Shown here: piece after piece, positions 12,831-23,985 of the stretch
Layout of the letters: each line of letters opens with the position of its first letter
Position numbering within the stretch: position 1 is the first letter of the stretch
Assembly (NCBI GenBank): GCA_951802195.1
Contig: OX637635.1
Span: forward strand, 124,001 to 188,000
DNA from: Tausonia pullulans
Lineage: Eukaryota > Basidiomycota > Tremellomycetes > Cystofilobasidiales > Mrakiaceae
Direction: 5' to 3'
DNA: 64,000 bases
The notes under the pieces: model-generated
Told to the model about the DNA's origin: nothing
What the model saw: only the letters and a program-made list of their open reading frames with translations
Database searches by the model: none
Position numbers and translations under genes: made by a program

Positions 12831-14440
12831 TTAGAGGCGGACCCACGCGGAGCTGCCGATGGTCTTCTCGAGGATGTAAGCAGAGGAGAGCTTCTTGGCA
12901 AAGGTGACGCGAGCGGTAGACCAAGCCGAGCTCCAGTGCTGGCATATTTGCCTGGGGACAGGAAGTGTATCAGCCATTAGAAGGGATCAAGTGCAAAGTC
13001 AATTCAAATTGGTCAGCCAAAGAGGACCGTTTTTTGGGTGCGACTGATCAAGCCGTCAGCTGAAGAAGCAAGAACAAGCACCACACAAAATTGCAAGCGA
13101 GAAGAACTAACAATGTACAAGTTCCAGACGGAGACCAAACAGACGTGTGAGTTGCGAGAAGTTGTCAGCCACAGGACAGAGGATGAGATGGAAGACAGTT
13201 GTTAACCATCATCCAATGGGTTTCATGTCCCCTCCGATGATGGAGTTGTGCACCGCCACGCGAGTGTGGTCACTCCAGGGCGACCGAGGAGACCGGTGGA
13301 GGAGCCGGACAAAGTGGCTCTGCTGAGAGTGAAACATCACTTGCTGAACTGGAAGTGGAGTTGCGACCAGGTATGTCAGGCTAAGATGAGGGCATGCAAG
13401 CTGTGGCAAAGCTCACAGCGTAGATTCTGCGTCGCCCGAAGAACAACCCGACGTAGTGGTATATCATGTACTAAAATAAGCTGGAAGGAAATAGAATGAG
13501 CAACGATGGAGCAGGTGGAGCGGATGATGCGGACATGTTCTCTGTTGGAAGGAGCGATTCGCGGAGACCTATTGTCTAGTAATTTCCATCGTCTAGTAAT
13601 TTCCATCAATTTCCTCCTCCAAGGTTAGTCAACGGTTAGCCATCCCTCTCTCCTCATCTTTCCAACTCTTTCTGCGCCACTCGGTTGAGCCTATATAAGC
13701 GAGCAGAGTCGAGTTGCTATTTGATATAAAAGTGCAACCACATTGGACCCCAGGGCGAACCTTCAACATTCCTGACCAAGGGAAGCTCGGTGTGGAACAA
13801 ATACGCCTGCTACAGCTGGCAACACAAGGATGCCCTCGATGTACGACTTACCGAGGTAGTGAATGCCTTGGTCATAGAGCAGAGTGTCCTAATATCCGAA
13901 GAGCTGCGCTTGAGAAATGACAGTGATTTGAGCGGAGCTGTCGAGCTATAATGGCAAATTGTCTGATTGCGGGTCTGTGATCTTACCCAGACACCATGAA
14001 AACCAAGCTGGTTGCCGGATAGAGAACGCGCGATGTGCAAGCCTTGCTGAACAGGGTTGCCAAGGGTGTCTTGCTGTATACGTTGTAGATGGCGACGCCA
14101 TTCTGTTTGGCTCGACTTGAAAACGACTTGTGTGCAGATTTTTTACCTAAAATCGTGGATCTCCTTCACATGGGGCGTCCAAGTCTCACACCGTGCCGGA
14201 AAACTCGTTGCTTTTACCATGCGTGGCTGAGAGCGAGTTGGTAATGACGACGTGGTTGGCCGGGAAAACCGAGGAGAGCGTTGTAACCGTAGACTGTGAC
14301 GTGACGGGCCCTGGGCGTTGGAATAGGTCTTGAAAAGTCAATGCGAAGGAGTGGTTTGTGTTGGCACTCTGAAAAGAAGGAGATGTAAGGATCTCGCGAA
14401 CTCGCCACCTCAGCTCTACGTTGGGCCAATTCAGCGGCCA
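12831..14440 (-). pseudogene. Decayed pectin methylesterase (CE8 pectinesterase)
   Basis: Minus-strand pieces in several frames align in the right order with fungal pectinesterase. They are VTVYGYNALLGF, then VVITNSLSATHG, then SNEFSGTV, then AQLFGY followed by DTLLYDQGIHYLGKSYIEG, which is the family's F-G-Y-Q-D-T-L...YIEG active region. Further on come TGLLGRP, DHTRVAVHNSIIGGD and the terminal exon 12831-12939, ending ARVTFAKKLSSAYILE and SSAWVRL. The pieces sit in different frames (VTVYGYN against VVITNS; GLLGRP against DHTRV). The conserved Gln before DTL is a TAG, and the tryptophan after MKPIG is a TGA. Splice sites survive at several joins (for example GTAAGA near 13986 and ATTATAG near 13947). 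The N-terminal part with the signal peptide is not recognisable. The enzyme would have de-esterified plant pectin outside the cell. I judge it a dead host gene of moderate age, since frames and introns are still readable. Confidence 0.75.
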
Positions 14441-16915
14441 ACTAATCTCCTCGCTTGTTTAGTATTCCCTCTTCTTCGTTGCTTTTTCGCCACATCATCC
14501 CACTCCCTTGACTTTATTATTATTTCTTCTCTTTTCATTCACCGTCTGTCAAACGCTCTCTGTTTTCACATCTTTCTCATCCCCTCCATCGTTTTCACCT
14601 CTCATCATAAAACGCTCAGTTATTCGCAGCAGAGGTTTGTTCTGCAATGAGTACCAGTTGAACCCGACAAACCTGCCCAAGTCCTTCAAGTGAGCCTGTG
14701 TCAAATCTACCATTTCAGTTCCACTCCACTAACGACCCCCCTCACCTCACCCACCCTTCTCAGCCCTCGATCCTTGGGCTTATTATCCTAACATATACTC
14801 GCCAAACTTCTCCCAGGAACATGGTGCTAAACGTATGACTCGAGAGTTTGAGAGCACGAGCGAGCGAATCAAGGCAGCAGCCGACCCTTAATTTTCTGTA
14901 CTTGAAGATTCGTCAAACATAACTCAGACGTAATAGTTCATCTACATAACCGCTTACTTATCGGGCTGACAGTCTATTCATAAGAGTAAGAGGTCGAAGT
15001 CGCGCAGTGCACGGAGAGGAAATCGCCGTCATCCCATCGCCCCCATGAACTCAGATCGAAGGTCCTAGACGGCGTGGGTCTTTGAAGGAGGAAAGAAAGG
15101 GACAAAGAGGATGCGCAATTGTACGATGTGGTCTTGACGATTCGTTTCTGGAAATGACGAGGAGGGACTGAGTAATGTAGCAAGGTCAGGCCGAAGAGGC
15201 CAAGGGGTAGCCTAGATAGTGCTGAATAATGTGTGCCTGCTGGCGCCTTGATGTCAGTTGCAGGGCCATTCCTGGCAGGGGTGACGTGCTTGGTAGCTTT
15301 AAGGCTGCCGTCCACAGCTTCAGACCATGGACAGGATGAGCCTCAGCCAGTCTCGAGACTTCCGCTTGGAGGTGGTCTGGACTCTCAAATGGGTGGTGAA
15401 ACCATCGGCCAGCACGAGTAATACAAGGTCATGTCGTTGAGTGACGAATGGCGAGGCCGTTCAGTCCAGCTGAAGATGCACACACCTGTGTTCCGGTAAA
15501 CATAGACGATACTTGGAGACAGCACAGATGCTCAGAGCTTCTTATAAGCATATTCCCGTCCAAGAGCGTTCATCACTTCTCGACCGTCCGCATGACGCGG
15601 GGGAGCAGACGGGCAGCTCCGCCATCTGATACGCGGTTGCGCATCATGATCAAGCGCTCCTTTGGGCGTGTCTCAAAGTGAAACACCCCTCAAACTCTCC
15701 TCTTATCCAAGACCTACAACGCGAACTTTCACCTCCTCGTCTCTTCTCTCTCGCCGTATTTCTCTAGCATATGGTCAGAGACAGAAATGCGGGGGATTCG
15801 TGTGGAAGAACTCCGACGATGTGTTCCCTGTTTGCCTCGCTTGAACCTCGGTAGTTTCGACTCAAACTATCTTCCCCTCGACCCACCGCAGCATCGTGAG
15901 AGGACATGACTCGACCAAATGACCTTTGCTCTTGACGTAGTCGTTCGGAGCCGACGAAATAGATACTAAATGCATCAGATGAGCTTGCCGCTCTGCTGTC
16001 CGTCCTGTTGGCGACATTGACTTGAATGAGCGTTCTATGCAGAGTATTTCCAGTGCGACCTCGCCCTCGCTCATCTTACAAGCTGGCGGTGGTAGTTCGG
16101 ACCGTCGGTGGGTGATTCTGGTGTTCTCTTCTCTTCCCCCTTCGTCATTCCACCCCTCTTATTCCTCTATTCCGTCCTTCCTCCCGCTCTCTCCTCCTTG
16201 TTGTACTCTTCTACCTTCTCCTTCCTCTCTCCCTCCGCTCTTTATCCTATGCACATTTCCCCCCTCTTATCCCCTTCCTTCCCTATCTGTTCAGTCCCCT
16301 CCCCTTCGTTATTAGCTAGAATCTCTATCCCCTTTCTCCCTCTCACTGTCTTTCATAGGGTCATGTCGTCCTCTAAATTGGTCAATGGCTTAAATAAAAA
16401 TAAGCTCGTCGCCTACCATTTTTCTGTCTTTTCAGGCGCCTTTATGTGGCTTGGTCAGGAGGACGACCGATGCTTCCGCCTCAGCCGCCAGAGGCTGGAG
16501 GATGACTGTGCACTGCGCATAAGCTGCCCGGTGACTTCGGCGGCAGCGGAGAGTCGTTCGTGGGCGTCGGAGGCGGCAGCGCATTCGTGACTCCGTGTCC
16601 CACCCGCTCCTGGGCCCTGTTCCACGTCGCTTTTGGAAAGGTCGCTTCCGAAGGAAATGATTGCATGGCCGGGGGCGGCTTGATGACTGTCTCCTGGAGG
16701 CGGTGCCCTTGGAAGTCAACCAACCAGCCTCAATCGTCTCTTTCAGTCGGGACCTCACTCCTCCAGGCGTTTTGTCCTCCAACCACGAAGAACTGACATC
16801 CACAACGACCACGACGAAAGCGACCGGACTCCTGCAGTCAAGCATAGCGTCGTTGCCCTTGGCCGCCGCCGCCCAGCTCCCTCGCTCGTCAGACGACTAC
16901 TGGTATGCCCCGCGG
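14441..16915. other. Gene-poor tract
   Basis: About 2.5 kb lies between the pectinesterase fossil and the next gene, less GC-rich than the genes around it. It contains T/C-rich stretches (14460-14600 and 16130-16330) and a few short minus-strand frames, the best being 14974-15315 and 15862-16074. Neither gives a recognisable protein, a sensible exon chain or strong codon bias. The pyrimidine-rich part near 16130-16330 could be promoter or leader of the downstream gene. I see no mobile element, tRNA or inverted repeat. Confidence 0.4.
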
Positions 16916-18755
16916 ATGCAGCCCTCCATATTGCCCAGCAGTAGGATCAGCAGCGGCGACGACGACTACTCCGGACCAAAGCTCGTCATCCTAGGAGCCA
17001 CGGGCTACGTTGGAGGTAAGCGCGCGCTTCTTCCCGTCGAGATCGGCTCAGATGGAGGAGACTCGGAAGCTCATTGTTCCGAGGGAGAGTCAACAGCTGC
17101 ATTCGTCGAGACGCTCGCACAGATAGATCACGGCTACAACGTCGTTGCTATCCATCGATCAACATTGTATGTCGTCCGTCTCAGGTCTTGCTCGACCTCG
17201 TCTCTGTTTAGCTAGTCATTCGCTTACCCAACTTTTCAACTTCTCGCATGCCATTATCTCTTTTGCGACCCGTCTTCAGTGCCGCCCCAACCCTCCAAGC
17301 CCTCAATCTGCAGCCAATTCGCCTAGACCTGCATGACCTCGCGGACGTGGCGACTCTCAGCCAGCTCGCTCGAACGGCCGATTGCGTCCTCAATCTCGCG
17401 TCCTCGGCGCTTGCCGCAGATGCTGCCGTTGCGCGTGCGGTGCTTATGGGCCTAGAGGCGAGGGCGCGAGACGGGATCTTGAGAGGGCAGCGGAGGCCAA
17501 TGATGGTGCAACTCAGCGGAATCGAGAGTTTTGCGAGGGTGACGGAAGAAGGTCTTGGAGAGCTAGGGAACAGCAAGGTGCTGAGCGTACGTCGGAAACG
17601 GGGGATCTAAATCCCAACCCCGTCGCGGCGGCTGTCTAAGGATTTATTCTAATTCCCGTTGGATCCTTCGTCTGTCCTTCTCTTACCAGGACCTGAAGTA
17701 TGATCTTCGACGCGAACTTCTTGTCGACCTGCACCAGACAGCTGTAGAGAATATGTAAGTGATTGTCGCACAAACTGGCCTGGACCTTAACTGACCTGAG
17801 TTCAAACTCGCCCGGTCTGTTCTGCACCAGGATTCTCTCTGCGGGATCGGGGGGTCTTATTACTACTAAGGTCCTCTTTGCCGGCCTTGTATACGGTCGA
17901 AAGGGCGCACTGTCTCCTCAAATCGCATCGCTCGTCAATCTGGCACTTGCACGCGGACAAGTCGCTTGCCTGTCGGACGGTCAAAGCTCGTGCGTCGATC
18001 TTGCAATCGCTCCTCTCAACACTTCGCTTAATCTCTGACCTTGAAACAGCTACCCACACGTCCACATCGACTCACTTATCCAGAGTCTTCTCCGCCTGAT
18101 CGACATCGTGCCTTCGTCATCAACCGTCCCCGCCATCAACGGCTGGCCGAGAACGACATCGACCTCCCCCAGTTCGGCTTCTTCTTCGACATCACCGTCC
18201 ACCGGCACTGCCGGACCTCATCACTGGCCTGCAGTGAACCATTTGGTATGGTCTGGCCTGATGCCGGGGACGATTGCTCCCATCAGCCAAGGCGGAGCGT
18301 ACCTCGCCTCGTCGACCCATCACACTCACATCCATCTCGCCCAAGGGGTCGCAGCGTATGTCTTTGTAGGCCACGATCACAAAAATTGCCCGGGCCTGAT
18401 CTGAAAGCTATGTGGCCCTCGCTGTCTGTTCCCCGCCAGTTGTCTCTCCCACCTCGGCCTCGCACCGCCAGACGTCAGCTTCCTCCCCCTACACGCCCTC
18501 CCACCAGAACTCGCGGATCTCCCTGAATTGCAGCGCCGGCGGATCGCTGGCCATGTCTTCTGTGCAGCGGACAGGCTCGCGCTGTTGGTCGCTTCCAGGC
18601 AGCAGCAGCATCAGATGGAAGGGACCAGCGAAGTCGATGGCCTGAGAGGAGGCGGGGCGGGCGCCGCCACTGGTGGCGGAGAGTTACCGACACTTTGGGA
18701 CTGTCTGGCGGACGAAGTTGGAAATGTGTTTGTGGTGAGGCAGCGGGGTCGATGA
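16916..18755 (+). CDS. NAD(P)-binding Rossmann-fold, epimerase/NmrA-like protein
   Basis: Seven exons (16916-17015, 17097-17166, 17280-17586, 17690-17754, 17831-17989, 18050-18355, 18440-18755) keep one frame and give 440 residues. The N terminus has the dinucleotide-binding strand and loop KLVILGATGYVG (Gly27 to Gly33), and the next exons give HGYNVVAIHRS and CVLNLASSA. This matches the beta-alpha-beta pattern of extended or atypical short-chain dehydrogenases. A middle block contains SAGSGGLITTKV and YPHVHIDSLI. A catalytic YxxxK is not evident, so it may be a non-catalytic or NmrA-type sensor protein or an epimerase of unknown substrate. The intron at 18356-18439 was chosen because its acceptor restores the frame reading CLSHLGLAPPD. 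An upstream in-frame ATG at 16661 would add a Ser/Thr-rich extension; I preferred 16916, close to the first beta strand. Confidence 0.8.
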
Positions 18756-19450
18756 GGGCAGGAGGGAAGGAGGCTGTTTTGCTGCGCGTACACGTGTCGG
18801 AATAACGGCCGGTAGATGCGCGCGCGCGCCGTCGCTTCTCGATGATGATGCATCAATATTCGCAAAGCGCGGATCACGGCAAGTATGACGCCCAGCCAGC
18901 CGCAATTAGCGAGAGAACGACGACGAAGAGGAAGGGGAGTCAGCGTTCTCCGCGGCGCTCCGCTCTCTGGCTCGCTCTGAGTCATTTCTTCCGCCAGCGG
19001 GAGAAGAAAGATCGAGAAGTTGAGAGAATAACAGTTTGCTGGTCTTGCTGGTGGGAGAGCCAGACCGATGAGCTGGCGAGGAGGGGCCGAAGTTTGTGTG
19101 GGGCTCAACATTGTTGGTTGAGCCGGCCGGCCCTTCACATGATGCAAGGGGAAAGGTCCCGGAGTCTGGAATGAGCAACTCGCTGGCCGCCAGTGACGAG
19201 CGAGAGATGAACGAACCGACCGCGCGGGAGCAAGGGGCGCCCAAGGTCACGCACGGTGACGTCGCTTTGCGCGCTTGCGAGGAGAGGTGAGGCGAGAAGT
19301 GCGCGGGGGGGACCCTTCAAAGCCGGCCATCCTCGACGGTCTCCCATCTCTCTTCCAACCACCACTGCACTCTCACTCACCTCACCCCCCGCCAAACATC
19401 GCCATCCCAAACCCCACCCCGCCCCACACCCTTCCCTCTTACTAGCAACC
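18756..19450 (+). promoter_or_regulatory. Upstream region of the RTC3-like gene
   Basis: This 695-nt gap precedes the RTC3-like gene. It contains a TGACGTC motif at 19257-19263, identical to the core of ATF/CREB sites, and a C/A-rich pyrimidine leader (19370-19450) leading into ACC-ATG. An ATF/CREB-type motif would fit a stress-responsive gene, but a single 7-mer is weak evidence. No coding signal was seen. Confidence 0.4.
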
Positions 19451-20358
19451 ATGGCTCCCGCTCTCACCAAGATGTATGTGCCGCCTGAATCATCTCCTGT
19501 CTTCTCCTTTGCCTCCCCCTTTCTCATGTCGCTGTTCGTCCTGACTCGATCTTTGCTTCCTGCCTCGCTCGCTCCTCAGCGTCTACCAGCCCGACCACAC
19601 GTCTACTGACGCCTACACCATTTTCATCCACCCGGAGGAGGTGCGTTCCCCACGTCATCGCTGTCATAGCCTCCCCCCCCCCGCGCCCCCCCTCGTCCCC
19701 AGCTATCCCTTGCTCGTCAGTCCTGATGCACTCTCCCCATTCAATACTACAGCTCGCGAAGTACCAGGAGGACAAGTCGGTCCCCCTGATCCAGGTTGTT
19801 GACTGTGCGTTGTGATCAATGCCGAGCTCCCTGTTTGTTTGGTCGGCGCCATCTCGCTGACGTGTCCCTCTTTACCCTTCCATCCTCCCTTTCATCCTGC
19901 ACCCGCTCTTATTCATCGTCGTCGCTCAGCCTTCGACATCTTCTACTCGAATTCTGGAGCCACCGGTACCCTCGGCAAGGCCTCGAAGCAGCAGCTCGAC
20001 ACCGCTTTCGGAACCTCTAAGGACGAGTGCGTTCCTCCCTCTGTATTCGCGGTTCTGCGACCTCTGGTTCTGAACACGTAACTCCCGCTCTCCCTTTCCA
20101 GAGAGGTTGTGAAGCAGATCATTGAGAAGGGAGAAGTCCAGTCTGGCAAGAGGGTTTGTTCTCGATCACTCGATGTCTTTGCCCAGCCGGGTTCCTGCAT
20201 TCTGACAGCTCGTTTATCTTCTTCCAGATTTCTGCTCATGGATACGCCGACAAGAACGATTCTCGGTGAGCTCTTTTCCCTTGCTCCCCTCTTGCCCTTG
20301 CTTCGTTCCAGGGGCTGATTATGATATCTCCCTCCTTTCCCTTAGTGGCGGCCGGTAG
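19451..20358 (+). CDS. RTC3: RTC3-like small protein with SBDS N-terminal fold
   Basis: Seven small exons (19451-19473, 19580-19640, 19753-19804, 19930-20026, 20102-20153, 20228-20265, 20346-20358) join to 111 residues, the same length I recall for yeast Rtc3 (Yhr087w). The protein reads MAPALTKIVYQP, then TDAYTIFIHPEELAKYQ, VVDSFDIFYSNSG, GTLGKASKQQLDTAFGT and EVVKQIIEKGEVQSGK. It ends near YADKNDSRGGR. This is the stand-alone FYSH domain, the N-terminal module of the ribosome-maturation factor SBDS/Sdo1, without its other domains. A role in RNA metabolism has been suggested for the family; the exact function is not settled. Introns outweigh coding sequence here, and the last exon is only 13 nt. 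Confidence 0.9.
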
Positions 20359-21170
20359 ATGCTCTCTTCACCATCCATAACGGCGCCGTAGCAGCAACTC
20401 TCCCTTTGTATCAGTAGCAAACATCAATATGTCGTGAATCAAATGAATTAGCATTGTTCTTCAAACCTATAGAGCCTGGGGAGTTCGTTGCGCATAGACT
20501 TGTGGGTCACTGGTATGCACTCCCGCCTGGTCAACACTTGCCGAAAAGCGTTGGAATCTGGTCTGGCGACAGCAACAGAAGATCAAGCGCTCGTTTCTTG
20601 TCCTATGGACGCTCCGAAGAGAGAGCTCGAAGGCGAAGTGCTCACTACAGCTTAATGCAGGACGGGCAGAACGGACCTGGCTGGACGACGTCGGGACAGC
20701 TCTACTCGAACGATCCGATGGCGATCGACAGTACACGCATGACAAATTCTTGATTCTGATCGACAGCTGAGCAGATCTGCGTTGGCCGGGTAGATGATAT
20801 CGTATTTTAACTCGCAAGCAAAGGAGTGGTCCGCCGAGACGTCAGTTTAGGTATACGAGGGTTCGCCTTCGCCTTTCCCCTTGACGGTCAACATGTCTCC
20901 TCATGCTCTCAAGCCTCGGCCATCATCACATGCAGTCAGTAAGTTCTGCTGCCTGAACGAGGGGTTACAGACAGAAATCGGCCAGCCCCGATCAGCGGGC
21001 CGACATGCCGAACAGCGCTGGGGTGGACCTTGACGCCGACACATGAGCGAGGAAGGAGTAAAGCCCGAAGGGCGAATGGCCGCTAAATCGAGCAGTACCC
21101 AACAAACTTCTACCCTACCGCACCCTCCCCATTGACAACTCTGGCCCTTGAGCCCAGCTGACAACCAAGG
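20359..21170. other. Intergenic
   Basis: About 0.8 kb holds the 3' flank of the RTC3-like gene and the upstream region of the PIN-like transporter. The longest frame (20467-20817, minus) is Arg/Ser-rich and looks like a chance reading. I see no gene, repeat or RNA. Confidence 0.4.
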
Positions 21171-23679
21171 ATGGTCCCCACCACTGGCTCCTTGATATGG
21201 CTCTCCTTCGTGCCTCTCCTCCGCATTGCCCTCACCATTGTATGTGGCTTCATCCTCGCCAAGAAGGGCCTCTTCCCTTTGGCAGCGTCCAAGGGCTTCT
21301 CCCAGGTAGTGAGTGTCCGCTCCCCTGCTCTGTCATGCCGTATCTTTGTATTTTTCTCTCAATTATCCAATCGAGAGAATGAGACCCGTGTAGGTAACGA
21401 GGAAGACAAGGGAGACAGGGCACGCGAACTCTTCTCCCTTTCCCCGACCGCCTCATCTCTCCACCCGGAACCTTTTCTTCTCTTGTCATGCTCCGGAGCT
21501 CAAGTCTGACCCTTGTCGTTGTTTCTCCTCTCTCCAGAGCATTTTGATCTCTAGGTTCTAGTGGCTCGGGGGGATTCCGAAGGCGGTCTGACTCGTCTTC
21601 CTTCCGTGTATCGGCGTATTCCGAATGCAAGGTTGTCATGGCGCGTATACTTCCTCCCCTCCTCTCCTCTTCTCCCGCCCCTTGCTTCCTTTGTCTGATG
21701 TCCCTCCATGCCTTCCTTGATTCACAGGGCATCTGCTTGCCAGCCCTCATCTTTAGCTCGATCGTGCCTTCGTTCAACTCGTCCAACATCAACTCGATCG
21801 GTCCGCTCCTCATGACCGCTATCTTCTACGAAGTCTGCGGCCTGATCATGGCGTTCCTTATCCGCGAGGTGTTCTGGGTACCGCACAACTTTCAGTACGG
21901 TATTTTGATAATTGGAGGTGTGTAGCCAATTAGAATTCGCATGGTGAGGCAAAAGAGTCGCAGAGACAAAGGCTGATGTCGATTGACGCAAATGGCTTTA
22001 TCTGCCCATAAGCTCTCGCCAACTGGGGCAATCTCCCAACAGCTATCGTCTCCTCGGTAGCAGAAAACGATCCTTTCAATCCTGAGACCGACCCGGCCCT
22101 TGGAATCGGTAAACTGATTTCACCGTCATGCACCCCCTACTCCGAGCTCTGTTCCTGACAGCCTTCACTTTTCTCAGCCTACGTCTCCGTTTTCATCCTC
22201 GTCTACAATCTCAGCTTCTTCACTGGTCTCTACCGCGTCTGTGCGTGGGACTTCCTCACCGAGCCACCGGACGACCCATTCTACAAGGAGCCATTCCGAC
22301 TCAGGTGGCAGCGCCGGCGTCTGTGGCTCGCACAGAAGCTTCATCGCCAAGTCCCCGCCCCGAGCATAGAGCGGGCGCATGAGGAAGGAGGCGTCCCAAT
22401 GCATGAACTCGGTATGACCTCCGGCAAAGACGTCCAGAACGCGGAGATCGACAAAAAGGTGGCCGATGCCGCGGGGCAACGTCTAATGAAGACCAGGGCG
22501 TCCAGCTTCAGCAGTCTGCAGCATCAGCAGCGCTCATCCGAGATGATGCACCGCCTCACTCGGGAGACGTCGGTCATCTCGACCAACTCGATTCTCCCAT
22601 CCTCCAAGGACAACGACGGCAGGGCGACTTTTTCCTCGAGCACTCGAGACGTCTCCGTCACGGCCCCGAGGGCCTCCTCCCGGCATCTTCGACTTTCCCC
22701 TCCTCCTCCCTCTCGGCCAGTAACGCCGTCTCGAGCTCCGGAGACGGAAACCTCATCCAAGGGGCTTACTGCCGTTGTAGACATAGCGCACGCTCAAGCG
22801 GACATCCCCTCGACTCCCTCTTCTCCTTCCCTGTCGCCTTGGCAGACCGTTCGCACGATCTGCAGCGCCCTCGTCACCCCCATCACAATCTCTCTCATCT
22901 TAGCCATTATCATTGCTCTTGTTGATCCGCTCAAAGCGCTGCTCGTCCCGGGTGTGGAAGGCTGGTCGGGGACAAGAATACCCTATGGACCGGATGGCAA
23001 TCCTCCGTTGCAGTTCATCTTGGACACGACCAAGTTTCTTGCGGCGATCTGCGTGCCGGGAGCCCTGATCCTCCTAGGAGCCAGCTTCGCTCGGTGAGCT
23101 AAGGATCATCTGATAGCCTCCTTCTCTCCTTGTCCAGCCTCTGCTGAAATCTGTTCCCCTCTCGCAGCCTCAAAGTGCCAAAAAACTGGGGCACGCTTCC
23201 GATAGGGGCAATCCTGGTTTGTCCATTCTTTCATTGCTTCCTGTCCTTCGACCGTGTCGGCCATCTCACACTCCTCCATCAGGCCATCATGACGTCCAAG
23301 ATGATTATTCTTCCCATTATCGGCGTCCTCTTCGTGCGTTCCACTTCGCAAATCACCCCTTCGATTTGTTGCTGACCGACCTCGATGGCAGATCCAAGGC
23401 CTTTCGTCGACAACTAGCTTGTATCCCTCCGATGACAAGATTCTCAGGTTTGTCGGCATGCTGTTGGTTAGTTTTGCTCGGCTTCCAACTATATTTGCTC
23501 CTCCGGCAACGCTTGCCGCTGATCACGACTCTCGCCAACGGCAGTCTGGCTCCCCTGCGGCTGTCAACCAGCTCGTCGTTACCCAGCTCGCCGCCCCAGA
23601 TGGCGGAACCGACACACTTGCGGCGTTCCTGCTGGCACAGTACATCTTCCTGTTGCGTCCTTGTTCTCTTTCTCCTTGA
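21171..23679 (+). CDS. PIN-like auxin-efflux-carrier family membrane transporter
   Basis: The protein belongs to the AEC/PIN-like family (yeast Ecm3 and relatives), polytopic carriers of the ER or plasma membrane whose fungal substrates are largely unknown. Exons read 21171-21308, 21728-21917, 22013-22108, 22178-23093, 23168-23216, 23283-23333, 23392-23466 and 23545 to about 23679. The N-terminal helices include LIWLSFVPLLRIALTIV and GICLPALIFSSIVPSFN. A pattern of LANWGNLPTAIV is typical of the family, followed by a long Ser-rich cytosolic loop encoded mostly within 22230-22840. The C-terminal helical bundle has TPITISLILAIII, GALILLGASFARL, KMIILPIIGVLF and the conserved SGSPAAVNQLVVTQL. 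The first intron (419 nt) is unusually long here. The 3' end is uncertain: the frame stops at 23679 soon after FLLAQYIF, and another short exon before about 23755 is possible. Confidence 0.85.
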
Positions 23680-23985
23680 CGCTCCCTCTTCGCCTAGGTT
23701 TGAGGCTGACCGAGAGTTTCTTTTCTCTGCAGGTTCCTGGGAAACACGATGTGAGATCCTGGTCACTTCTCCACGTTCTAGGGGGTTGATTGACGCCGAC
23801 ACTTCCTTCCGTCCTTTTGCTCTGAACCAGATTATCGGCCGTTGCGCTCAAGTTTGTTTCCTAGCATTTAATTATCACCATGTCATTCCTCTGCTTCGAA
23901 CTCGTTTTGAAGAGGAATTACGGCAACAAAGGCCATGGCGATGTCCACAAGAGGCGCGCGCTCGATCCTCGTGTCAGCGAGGAGC

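Noticed and set aside
13685-13700. TATATAAG on the plus strand, looking like a promoter
   Set aside because: It lies inside the minus-strand pectinesterase fossil (around the LHFYIK reading) and no plus-strand gene follows.
15862-16074. 70-codon minus-strand frame as a small gene
   Set aside because: No signal peptide, domain, splice partner or promoter signal supports it.
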